This document shows, piece after piece, positions 33,101-45,000 of a DNA stretch of 64,000 nt (within the stretch, counting starts at the first letter, position 1; the number at the start of each line of letters is the position of its first letter). The position numbers were made by a program, and so were the translations under genes. The stretch lies in the NCBI RefSeq assembly GCF_022201045.2, contig NC_068558.1:44109001-44173000 (forward strand), in the 5' to 3' direction. This stretch comes from Citrus sinensis (lineage: Eukaryota; Streptophyta; Magnoliopsida; Sapindales; Rutaceae). The notes beneath the pieces were generated by a model, which worked only from the letters and a program-made list of their open reading frames with translations, had not been told where the DNA came from and did no database searches.

Positions 33101-36100
33101 TAATTTTACTTATTAACTAATTAGGGTTCAGGTATAAATAAGAGGTTAAGGAGTTATTTAGGGTTTATGCTGAGTTTTGTCAAGTATTAGGAGTAATTAA
33201 GAGTTTTGGGAGAGATTGACCTACCTCTTGAATTGTAGGTCATGATTGTTCTTTCTTTTGATTCACTTAATAAAAATCAGCTCTAATTGAGCCCTAAGCC
33301 CTATCAAACCAGGAAGCTTTGAATTTTTGTAACTTTCTCTATACATTCACTTGTGAATTTTTGAAGTTGTTGGCATAGTGTTGTTTAGGTAGAAAAAAAT
33401 TATCTGACCTTTTCGGTTCTGTTTGATCTGATGGTTTTTCTGTTTATAGTCAAATTAACATGCACGTACATACTGTTATCTTATAATTTATGGCATATTT
33501 TTCCTTCTTAACTGGTCGTGCATATTTCAGGTCAAGGTTCATCATTGATTATATGTGTGGGAATATTGACGGGTTACACTGAAACATTGTACAAGATGTT
33601 GTCTCAGCTGTTAGGTATGTGATTGGAGATGATCTTACTGCTGTTCAAGTTGAGAAAATTTTTCCTTCTCTCTTTAGGTATGTGATAGGAGATGTTGTCT
33701 CTTCTTCCTGCATGTCCAGCGCAAAAAAAAAAAAAATTTGAAATGATATCTAATTATGCTTACTTCTGATTGTTTCATGAAATGACACTTAGTCTTCTGC
33801 AAAGTGTAAAAGTGCTTCATTAGGTTCTTATGTCAAGATATACCATCAGGATTGTTATAAACTATGTATTAATTAAAATTTTCACCTATACTTTATCGGA
33901 TCGGAGCCATGAACTACTCCAGGAAGATATGTACTGCTTTAATGAATCAATTGTTGTTGTGTGAGTGCATATTCAACAGCTTAAATAATTGTAGCATGAA
34001 AATTGAATCACTAGCAGCCATGTGTGTGAAGAGTGTTGAACAAAATCATATCTCTACACTAGTATGCCGATAATGATCATATGGAGATAGGAATCATATT
34101 AGTTATACAAGGATTTTTCGACCATTGTAATTTTTGTGCTTCTTATTTGATCATATTTCTGCAATTTCAGTATTTTGTAACAATACCAATTTCAAGTTTT
34201 TAAATATACTGCAGGAAGTTCTGTGAGATGGTGGCCATTTATGCTTGGACTGTTAGGAGTTTTTACCATTGTTACTATGTGGGCAGTTGTTGTGACTGAA
34301 GGTTGCAGGAAAGTAAAACTGCAGTATTATGGATTTAAACTTGCTTCTGCTGCACGGTAATACTATTGTTGCTATAAAGACATACCTATGTCCTTTCTTC
34401 TGAGGAAAGCACAGACTTTATAATTTTGTTCAATTCTTTTGTTTTTTATCCTTATTTATTTAACCTCCAAGCAATTGACCAGAAGCTACTCTCTCCCAGT
34501 TAGAGGATGATGCAATATATATGCTAGTTGCCTCAATAATCAAGAAATATTTTTATACTAGAAATAACTTTATTTGCCTCAAATGCAATAGCTTCTGTTT
34601 GTGAAGCATTAATTTGTACCTGATTGTAACACCTTGCTCCTTGGCAATTTTGTTCTTTTGTTGGTTCTGTTTATTAACAGAGAAGATTCTCCAATTACGG
34701 AAGTCGAACCATATATTCCTTTTAATATCAATCCATCAGGAATGCAGCCCGTTCTTACAACAACTTATCTCTTGGCATTTCCTAGTATTCTTGCAAGGTA
34801 TTGCCTCAAAAACTGACTCAGACATGTATCTGAAAACCATTTGTTCATTTTCCATCTTGAAGATGAAATATGTACTGCATAGTATTTACAGCTATATTAC
34901 TGATTGAGCATAATTTGCAGTATACTTGGTTCACCTTTCTGGCAGCATGTTAAGGAGATATTGAACCCTGAAACTTCTGTTGGTGCACGGCCATGGGTTT
35001 ACTATACTATTTATGCTTTTTTCGTCTTCTTGTTCAATATATTTGACATTGTAAGTATCTTGTACACCTTACTTTTTACTATAACTCTAGGTGTAAATGA
35101 TAGCTATTTTGTGGAACACTTTGTTATCATTGTCTTCCCATTCTCGTGCTTTCTTTTATTTCATCTGGCTATCGTTTCTTAATAGCAGCATGTCTAGATA
35201 CCAAAGTATGTAAAAGGAGTTGATATATTTTCTTAATAGCAGCGGTATGTTCTTCTTTTGATTCTTGATCCTATTATCTAAGATTCCATTTAGAATATGA
35301 ATGTGTGATCATAGAGAAAACTTCAAAAAAATTATCTCCGATAATAGTAATCAACATGCTTTTGTAGTAGAGTCACTTAATTTGGTAACACAATTATGTT
35401 GAATTGATATGCGCATGCAAAAGCATGTGAAACCTTGTTGAGAAATGCCAACAATTCTTATCCTTCCTCTAATCATTTAAATTGTCAGCATCGAATAATG
35501 AATTGTTCAGTATGTCTTATGAGGATTGTTGTAAAGCCTAAGCTATCACTGGAGGAAAGAAATTACTTAAAACAATGAAGCTTAACCATAAGCTTTTTTT
35601 TCATTGTTCCAGGATTTTTGACTATTTAATGTGTGTGGAAATGTTTTACTTATTAATACAAGATTCTTTGTTTCCTACCCCCCACCAAAAAAAATGTGGA
35701 AATGAAAATAAAGTTGAAATGGGAATTATGCATTAAACTGTTAATGCACAATTTAATGCAATAATTCTGAGTTCTTAAGATTGCTATCACTTGCTCTTTT
35801 TCGTTTTAGTAGACGTTATTTAATTGGAATTTCTGTGTAGGCCAACTTGCCCAAGGAAATAGCAGATTACTTAAATAAGATGGGAGCCAGAATACCAAAT
35901 GTAAAACCTGGAAAGGCTACCATTGAATACCTCACAAAGATTCAGGCATCAACACGTTTTTGGGGTAATTTTTCTTATGGCAGTTATTCTAACTCTGTGG
36001 TTTAAGCTTATTCCAAGCAGTGCTGAGCATCTTGTTACAGTTTATGTTTGTTTGATGCTTCTCTTTTTATTGTTATATGTGGTGGAAACTTTTCAGGGGG

Positions 36101-36604
36101 CTTATTATTAAGTATTTTGGCAACTTCATCAACCATACTGGATCACTACTTGCGCCGCATCAATGAGGGATTTTCAATTGGATTTACATCGGTTTTAATT
36201 ATTGTAAGTTCCACCCTGACCTCTTCCATGAGTTTTTGCATGCTCTCATTTTTTCGATGTTGGCCCTATTGTTCAATGATAATGCTATGCTACCTGGTAC
36301 TAAAGAAATCAATTGAAGTTGCTGTTCTGTTTGATAAGGACGTATCTTGCAGATTTTCACTCGTAGTTTTTAATTATTGAATCCTTATAAAAGTGAAAAA
36401 GGGAATGATTTAGCATGCTCCTCATAACAATTTTATGCTTAGTTTACTACCATAATTTGCTATATGGGAAAATCACTTCATATTATCTATGGCTCTTGAA
36501 TTGTGTTGGTGCAGGTGGGCTCCATTATTGAACTTAGAAGATCCTATCAAGCATACAACGTTATGCCCAGTTTAAGCAAAGCTCTAAGGCGGTATGGTGT
36601 ATGA
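30118..36604 (+). CDS. SCY2: Chloroplast SecY2 translocase subunit (SCY2), 579 aa
   Basis: Thirteen exons: 30118-30190, 30503-31024, 31167-31255, 31798-31877, 31997-32086, 32461-32552, 33531-33614, 34215-34356, 34681-34797, 34921-35050, 35841-35964, 36097-36203, 36515-36604. They sum to 580 codons with no stop. The first about 75 residues are Ser/Thr/Arg-rich and read as a chloroplast transit peptide. From about residue 155 the SecY pattern begins (FKSEIRRRLFVTAVLIVISR, then IGYFIPLPG). Later landmarks are FQLGISPQIVASILMQ, the transmembrane stretch around CDTISESGFGQGSSLIICVG, YIPFNINPSGMQPV, and the C-terminal RINEGFSIGFTSVLIIVGS. SCY2 belongs to the second Sec system, which is thought to act in the plastid inner envelope with SECA2 and SECE2, and is essential in Arabidopsis. 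The exon 2 acceptor was picked at 30503 because the next one (30570) produces an immediate stop. Confidence 0.95.
33040..33360 (+). repeat. Possible retroelement-derived segment in SCY2 intron 6
   Basis: Within the intron 32553-33530 is a block starting tgttagaccaataaaaac. It contains gggtagtttagtaattttac and a TATA-like ggtataaataagagg, a layout seen in Ty1/copia LTRs. No convincing 5-base target duplication or terminal CA partner was found, so a solo LTR is only a suggestion. Confidence 0.3.
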
Positions 36605-38293
36605 TTTTTGAATATGCTATGCACTTTCCTTTTCCCAGGTATGACTTGAATGATCTTATACTTTGGTTTTATTTCCTGCTCTCTGCCAGTTTGCTGGTTA
36701 ATAACAGGAATTTCTTTTTTGTAGCACCAAAGTGGTCCAAATGAGAACTCTTTATTAATATTGATGGTAGAGTCAATACATTCCAGAGAAAGATCTGATC
36801 CACCAGCATTGCTCCCGGTCTAGTATATGGGAACTTGTGGCATTGAGAATAAGGATGATAAATGCTTGACTAGTCATTGGTTTATAGAATCAAAATGCAA
36901 GGGTGGGTTCTGAATCTTCATTTTTAACTGAAATTAGCTCCAATGGTTTCTAGAAAGGGATTTACATAAGGCGATCATACTTGGGTTAATAAATAGTAGG
37001 GCAAATGGCGATTCAGATTTCATGTGGAAGTGAGATTTGGAGAGTAATTTGAGATGAAGCTCTTTAATGTATAAATATGTGCGCGCAAAATGTTAATTAG
37101 CATAACATAGTGAACACAGCTTTTTCAACTTTTTTCATTTTAGTTGCAAGGATTTTGGGAACATTACCAATTTTTAAATTTCATCACATACATTGTAAGG
37201 AATATAGTGTGGAATTTTACAAATTTACGCAACATGTGGATATTGCGAGTTACTTGTTAATTTTTCATGTTTTAAGTATATGGTTCTTCAATTTTCATGT
37301 AGGTATTACATTATGTTTGGGTTGGAAAAATGAAGACAAAAGAGAGGAGAGGAGAGGAAAGAAATGAGAAATTACAGAAGAATAGATAATTTCATGTCAA
37401 ATTAAATAATAAAATTTGAATTGATTTTTTTTTACCTTCATTTTCTTTTCCCCTTGGTTTTTTCATTCCTCTACTATTTTCTTTCATTTCTCCCAATTAA
37501 ACATCAACTTTATATCTAGTCAAATTAATCTTTAAAAATGTTAATTTTGATGTGAAAATATTTTATGTTTGGTTTGAAAGAATAAGTGAAAAAGAGACGA
37601 TAGGAAAGAAAAGAAATGAGAAGAGAGGAAAGAAAAGAAAAGAAAAGAAAAAGAGATAAAGGAAGAGCGTATAATTTCCTAATAGAATTTAAATTGACTT
37701 TCTTTAACCTTCATTTTTTCTTCTCCTCGATTTTTTTCATTTCTCTACTCTTCTTTCATTTCTTCGTATTAAACATGCACTTCATGCCTATTCAAATTAG
37801 TCTTTGAAATATTACTTTTGGTATTAGAATTGAAATAAGAAAGAGGAATTTTAGAATATATCAGCGGAATATAATCAATTAATACGTACATGATATGTGT
37901 AATTTAATTTAATGCAACTACTATTTATATGATTTTTAAAAAATAAATACACATATAATATTATTTAGTTGTTGTATGATTTTTATTTTTAAAGGAGTTA
38001 TGGTTTGATTAAAATAATACTTCTGCGTATTTTAGAATTTTTCAATGAGAAGAGGCCAGGCCGATCGTGAAGGCGGGCAGGCCAAGACTGTGGCTTTAAC
38101 CCCTTTAGCCCAATGCGTCATGTACAATTTTATTTTGCACAAAAACCCTCGTTTTTAGGATTAATTGGGGTTAGCCCCTCCATCCCCCAGCCGCCCAAAC
38201 CTGAAAGAGTTCAAATATCTTTCTCCTCTGTCCGTGCTTGCCTGTTCTCTAATTTTGGTTAGTTGAGAAGGAAAATTAAAAAAAAAACAAAAA
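36605..38293. other. Intergenic region between SCY2 and the p31comet-like gene
   Basis: SCY2 3' UTR to about 36900, then AT-rich sequence with two related purine/pyrimidine-biased repeats (37310-37545 and 37562-37830). No gene is supported. Short frames at 37110-37367 and 37616-37807 lie in the repeats. The last 200 bases are the promoter and leader of the downstream gene, with no obvious TATA box. Confidence 0.55.
37310..37830. repeat. Two tandem copies of a purine/pyrimidine foldback repeat
   Basis: Copy A, about 37310-37545, and copy B, about 37562-37830, share the order tatgtttgg..., a GA-rich block (gagaggaaagaaa-like), an AT-rich middle, a CT-rich block (tttcatttctc-like), and an end like attcaaattagtcttt. 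The GA block and CT block of one copy are complementary, so each copy can fold. A third relative lies at 54361-54581. Confidence 0.6.
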
Positions 38294-41007
38294 ATGGAAG
38301 GACAAGGAAGTTCAGAGATGCAATTCACAGAGATAGAGACCAATGCAGGCTCCTTGGACAGCTCTGTCATCTTCCACGTCATCAACGATGTTGCTGGCTT
38401 TGTTCTCTACATGCACCAACAAATCCCTTCGTGAGTCTCCTTTCTCCTTCTCCTTCTCCTTCTATAACCAGCCCTATTTATTACTGATGATTTTAGGGTT
38501 TCATCTTACGATTTTCTTAGAATTTGTTCATCAAGTAAAAAATGATTTCTTTAATGCTTTTTTTATTTGTAAGGAGATTCGATCAGTCCCATAGAGAAAA
38601 ATATAATGTTCGATTAAACCGATCGGACACCTACTTTCCACTACCCCAAATGTTCAAGCATCAAGAGTCGTACCTTTGGAACTGTGATTGTTTATGTGCG
38701 ATTTCCCTGGTTGATACTGCCCAAAGAATTCAATCAATAGCTGTCATGGAGTAATTAAAAGTGGTGATCTGGTTGTATACAATTGACATTGGCTTCTAAA
38801 TGTTTATGCAGCATTTTGCAGGATATTAGCCTTGAATTTGATGCATTACAAACTGAATTTAAGGAGTTGGTATGTAAGCTTTGACAAGGTAAATTTGCAT
38901 CATATAGCTTTTTGGCTTATTTTGGGACCCTAAGAATCATGGTTATAGGATATGGATCTAAGGCCAACATCTCGAAGAATGAATTTGAGCAGAAAGAGAG
39001 AGATCAAGCAAGGCATTAGAAGACTGGAGAAGTTGATGAATACAATTTCCAGTCTGCAAACTGCACTCCGGTTACTGATTAGTGAAATTCCAAACATCCA
39101 AGAAGTCATTTTTGTTCTTGGAGCTAGTCCATTACGACCTCAGCACATATATCAGTTGTACTTTTCACATGGAAAGTCTGTATCAAGAGGGGAACCTGAT
39201 TTCACTAAGGGCAAGGCAGCAGAAGGGCTTTCAAGAAAGGTTCAATTGCTGCTATTTATACTTCCATATTAGCTTTAACATCTTTGGACTTATATTGTGT
39301 GATATGTATATCTGTCTGTTGAATAGGCCATTCGGACACTGATCTCAAAGGGTGCTGGATCTGACTCCTATCCAGGTAATTAATTGAGCACGAATGTCAA
39401 TTTTTGTTATCTGTGAGATCTGAAGTTATTATTGACTTTTTTATGAATTGTTTTAGGGCCGACTAAGTTGTTTCTATTGGTTAAAGCTTCCTCTTCTTTG
39501 AGTATGCCACTGCATTTTCTTCCAAAACGTGACTTCAGATACAGCAAGAAGGTAATAGTGAGTTAGATGTATATCGTGTATTTTATTATACTTTTGATTG
39601 CCTGCAAGAGTTGCTAAAATGGTAAAAAATTGTGAAAATGTTTCTAGATCATCTAAGGGATAGGAGGGGAGCCCGTTGCTTTGCTTTAGTTTATTCCTGA
39701 TATAGATATTCGTTTATTGCATTGTAGGGGAGTCTTATTATAAATAAAATTTATGCCACTTATCACAGACGAAATTTAATTTGGAACAGTGGAGTTAATC
39801 ATTCGTAATCATTCTACAATAAACAACACATCTTGTTTCGCTTGGTTAATTGCAAAGTTGATAGTAGTTGTAGTTATGGTGTGAAAACCCAGTTTATGCA
39901 TGCCCGCATGCTGCAGTTTAATGTTTTAAGGATTTGAAGATTTTGATGGTTATACGACTTTTTGAGAAAATTTTTGTTGATGGTAGCCATATCATGGATG
40001 GAAAAATCTTTATGTGGACATGCTTGCACTTGTTATGTTGACCATTTGACCTTAACAGCGCCAAGTAACCTTTCCATTTGTTCTACTTCTTGTTGTACAA
40101 GTGAATTTCTCAATATATGTTTGTTTTCTCGTTCTACATTCTTGCATATGAATTTTTGAATTGGTGGCTTGGAGAATTTCTATTAATGATTAGGTGCCGA
40201 ACCTGATATCCAACAGTTGTTACTCACCAGGTTGATTCCCAGAACTTCAAGCATAATAATAGATTATATTATGTTGCACATGGCAGTAAGAAAGTTAATA
40301 TGCATGGTTAAGTTCCCATGCATCTTTTTTAATGAATAAGATAGGTCTTATAAATGCAATCATCTTGCAGATTGTGCCTTTCAGGCTACGGTTTAAGTGC
40401 AAAATGCAAGATAAGGCCATGGATGATTATGCTTCTCAAGCTTGCTCACCAAATCTGAGAGATTATACATCAGATGATCTAATATGGTATGCAAGGTTAA
40501 ACTTCAAGCATAACTTTGAAATGTCAAGCTGACCAGTGCCAGATAACTCATTTACTAGTACCTCACTCCACCAAACCAAAAAAAAAAAAAAATTTTAAAA
40601 AGGAAAATCATTTGGTTCATCCTGCAAATTTTTTTCATGTCAAACATTAAATCATCCACAGGCTGTTCTGATCCTAGAGCTCAAGTCCAAGGACTAAAAG
40701 CTGGCCTTTCTGAACATATTTTTCTATTAGTGAATAGTGATTCCCAAATAGTTATAAACCCCTTGAGATTGAGGGCCATTTCTCCGAATATTGGAAAATT
40801 TGGCTGTCTATTGAGGTTTCCATATATTGTTTTTTGCATTTCATCATATGTAAACTTGGAAATTCATTGTTTTTTTTTTTAATTTTTAACTTCTCTTTCC
40901 TTCCATAATGTTGCAGAACTGAATGGCTGTATCTCATATCATTTTGCAGGTTTCAGTGTCGGCACATTATCAAGGGCATAGCTTTTAAGACACCAGCGGA
41001 AGAATGA
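38294..41007 (+). CDS. p31comet / MAD2L1-binding protein-like, 267 aa
   Basis: Seven exons, 38294-38430, 38812-38869, 38949-39239, 39327-39375, 39457-39551, 40371-40486 and 40950-41007, give 267 residues in an uninterrupted frame. Landmarks are LDSSVIFHVINDVAGFVLYM near the start, IQEVIFVLGASPLRPQHIY in the middle, SYPGPTKLFLLVKAS, LHFLPKRDFRYSKKIVPFRL, and LIWFQCRHIIKGIAF at the end. These resemble plant proteins annotated as MAD2L1-binding protein (COMET). Length is close to animal p31comet, about 270 residues. That family is HORMA-like and works with the ATPase PCH2/TRIP13 to remodel HORMA proteins such as MAD2 and, in plants, the meiotic axis protein ASY1. The family call comes from remembered similarity and length, so a profile search should be preferred over it. 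No transmembrane segment or targeting signal is evident. Confidence 0.6.
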
Positions 41008-42092
41008 GAAAATTGTTCTCAGTCCTCACAATGTTGTACAGAAGATCTTTTGTTTGACCGAGTCTGATTAAGTTCATTACTAGGATTTTTAAGCCATTGT
41101 ATGAAATTTAACCGCACGATGAAATGTGCTGTTTGTAAGCAACGACCTAAAATGATTGTAAACCAGCATTGTGAGGCTAAACACATTGTTCAGTTGTTCT
41201 TGATCTCTGAAATTGAAGTATCTTCATTCTGTCTCTTTCTCGTGTAGTTTCACTTGCAAAAGATTCATTGCATTATCTAAAATAGCTGTAAGTAAAATGT
41301 ACGAGCAGATTAACAATAACCACTGTGAAGGCAGCGATGGAGGCATGGGCTCAGTGATGGGCTTGAACTTTGAATGAAATTGGGTTTAGAGGGGGATATT
41401 TCTATTTTTCATTTAATTTTATTTAAAAATTTTAAATTAATCTTTATCTGTAAAAATATTCCATCTAACCTCGAATTTATTCTTACTATAATTTTTATCA
41501 TTTTTCTAAACATCCACCATATAAAAACTTATAAAATCTATTTTGAAAAAGAAATAACCTCTTAAAATTACTATAATTTCTTTATTTTTTTAAAGATTTT
41601 ATTTATAATTGTCGATTTGTCATAATCATAAAAAAAAGATTTAACACTTCTTTATCATGTTCTTTTGAGTAATATAAATTAAATTTTTTATATGATTATA
41701 AAAGTAAAGTATATAATATTTGAGAAGGGATAATAATTTAAAATTTTAAAAAGACTTAGGGTTTAAGGGATTAAATTAGTTAAATTAGATATTAATTTTA
41801 CGTGAATATACTTAAAACTTAAAAGCTACTTATAAGTTATTTCGTAAAATGATGAAATAAGTATTAGAATAAGGGTACTGGTGAGATAAAACGAGGGTGC
41901 CAAATGTGACAAGTCCTGTGTTTAAACGTTCCCCGTTGGTGTAGGTCATTCGTCAAAGAAGGGAAAATCAACTCCCTCCCCGTAGCTGAAAAGTTCAAAC
42001 TTAACCCCACTGAAAAACCCCCCCGAAGCGTCAAGTGATCAGCTATTCAGCTCCAGTTCCAGTTCCAGTTCAGCGTGTCGAGTCTGAACACC
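41008..42092. other. Spacer between p31comet-like and XPD
   Basis: About 1.1 kb: 3' UTR of the upstream gene, a very AT-rich middle (41395-41840), and the XPD promoter and leader. The leader carries short tandem copies of ccagttccagtt at 42051-42070. No gene is supported; the frame at 41374-41565 is AT-rich noise. Confidence 0.55.
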
Positions 42093-45000
42093 ATGATTTT
42101 TAAACTAGAAGATGTGACAGTGTATTTCCCATACGACAACATCTACCCGGAACAATACTCGTACATGCTGGAACTCAAACGAGCCCTCGACGCCAAAGGG
42201 CACTGCCTCCTCGAGATGCCTACCGGCACCGGCAAGACCATCGCCCTCCTCTCTCTAATTACTAGCTACGTTCTTTCCAAACCGGAGAACCCTGTCAAGC
42301 TCATTTACTGCACGCGCACCGTTCACGAGATGGAGAAAACTTTGGCCGAGTTGAAGTTGTTACATAACTACCAGACTCGCCATCTGGGACCCGCCGCCAA
42401 GATCCTCGCCATCGGGCTGTCGTCGAGGAAGAATCTTTGTGTCAATTCTAGGGTTTTGGCCGCGGAGAATCGGGATTCCGTTGATGCCGCCTGTAGAAAA
42501 AGGACTGCCAGCTGGGTTCGTGCGTTGGCTGCTGAGAACCCTAATATTGAGACCTGTGAGTTCTTTGAGAACTACGAGAAGGCGGCTTCCGCCGCGGTCT
42601 TGCCTCCTGGGGTTTATACGTTGCAGGTACTTCATTTGTTGGTGATTTTCTTTATTTTCTTTTTAATTTGGGCATTTACTTAAATTAATTTGATTTGGCT
42701 ACCGCGAATGATTGAAGGATTTGAGGGCATTTGGTAAGCAACAAGGGTGGTGCCCGTACTTCTTGGCGAGGCACATGGTGCAATTTGCAAATGTGGTGGT
42801 TTATAGTTATCAGTACTTGCTTGATCCCAAGGTGGCTGGGATTATATCAAAAGAAATGCAAAAGGAGTCCGTTGTGGTATTTGATGAGGCACATAATATT
42901 GATAATGTGTGTATTGAAGCACTTAGTGTTAGTGTGCGGAGACAAACACTGGAAGGGGCCACCAGGAACCTTAGTAGGATAAATCAGGAGATTGAAAGGT
43001 AAGATTTCCATTCTTGCTCTCTAGATTTTGCAATAATTCTTAGGGCTATAACTCTTGTTTTCTTTGCTAGACAATCATCCATGCTTAGGGTCAAAATGTA
43101 ATTTTTTAAAAAAAATTTGGACTGAACAGCCGGAAAAAAAAAAAAAATTTGTGAGACTCAACCCCTACATAATGCGGTCAAAGGCATGGGATTTGTTGCG
43201 CCATGTCACAGTTTTCAGCCTTTAAATTTATATTGTGATTCATTAGGAGAAAAGTGATTGGACTCCAGTCTAATGAGTGTTTGGCCTCTAATTTCTTTAA
43301 GTGCAATTTCATATGTTTGTTGTTTTCAATTGTTTGTCATGGTAGGAAGGTTTAAGGCTACGGATGCGGGTAGATTACGTGCTGAATACAACCGGCTCGT
43401 TGAGGGTTTGGCACTAAGAGGAAACCTACCAAGTATGTGGATTGCTGATGAACTAATGTTTTATTTGGAAAAAAAAAAAAAACAGTGAATTTTTCTTTGA
43501 TAATCTCTTAAATCTTTCTTTGCTGCATTTCTTTTGTCTATCCAGTTGCAGATGCCTGGCTTTCAAATCCTGCCTTGCCTAGTGATATTCTGAAGGAGGC
43601 TGTGCCTGGAAACATTCGCAGAGCTGAGCATTTTCTGCATGTTTTGCGTAGATTGGTCCAATATCTTAGAGGGCGCCTGGAGACTGAAAATGTTGAGAAG
43701 GAAGGCCCTGTGAGCTTCGTTGCCTCTATTACTGCACATGCTGGAATTGATCAGAAAACGCTGAGGTTTTGTTACGAACGCCTGCATTCTCTCATGTTGA
43801 CACTAGAAATAACTGACACGGATGAGTTCTTACATATCCAGACAATTTGTGACTTCGCAACACTTGTGGGAACGTATACTCGTGGGTTTTCAATTATAAT
43901 TGAACCTTTTGATGAGAGAATGCCACACATTCCTGATCCTGTTCTGCAGGTCGATCTTGTTCTATCTGTCCTAGTACTTTCTTTTCTTGCTTACTCTTTT
44001 TTTTTTTTGGGCTTCAAGAAGTAGTGGCTTGTCTTATGTATCCAAAGCCTGACTTAAAGCAATTACATGCCCTGTGTCAAACTGATATGCAAATATGCAA
44101 AATCTATAGATACTATGGATCTTCTATTCTTAAGACTATCCATAACTGAGTCTACTTTTCCTAAGCCTCCAAATTATTAGACTTATGAATGATTGCGATG
44201 ATTCCTTTTTCTTCCATACTGATTTCACTGCCATAACACCCTTTTATCAGGCCATATCAACTGTGTTTTTCCCCCATCTTTGTGATGTTAAGTTTGTTGT
44301 CATATTCCACTTTCTGACTCAATATTATGGCTTCTGCTGTAAAAGTGCATATTGGTATCCTGTCATCTATGTTTCACAAACTGTTACTTTTTTATGTTAA
44401 AATTTCTATTGATCGTTTTATGTTTAATGTTTGGATTGTAGCTTAGCTGCCATGATGCTTCACTTGCCGTAAAGCCTGTATTTGACCGGTTCCAGTCAGT
44501 TGTTATTACATCCGGAACTTTGAGCCCAATTGATCTCTATCCCCGTCTTCTTAATTTCCATCCAGTTGTAAGTCGGAGTTTTAAGATGTCCCTGACAAGA
44601 GATTGCATATGTCCAATGGTTCTAACTCGAGGAAGGTATAAGGTTAAATTTAAATGTGCCTCCTTATATTACAGCAAACAAAAAAAATGATCTATACATG
44701 AGATATTTGTTATATGGTCTGATTTTTGGTTTGTTATATATTTCATACATTCTGGCTTGTTCTTTCAGTGACCAACTTCCAGTGAGTACCAAATTTGATA
44801 TGAGAAGTGATCCTGGTGTAGCAAGGAATTACGGAAAGCTCTTGGTAGAGATGGTCTCCATTGTCCCTGATGGGATTGTATGTTTTTTTGTCAGTTACTC
44901 GTACATGGATGAAATAATTGCCACTTGGAATGATAGTGGAATCCTAAAGGTAAAAATAATGTTTGTTGTCTCCTTTTAATTTATCTGGGCTTCAACATTT

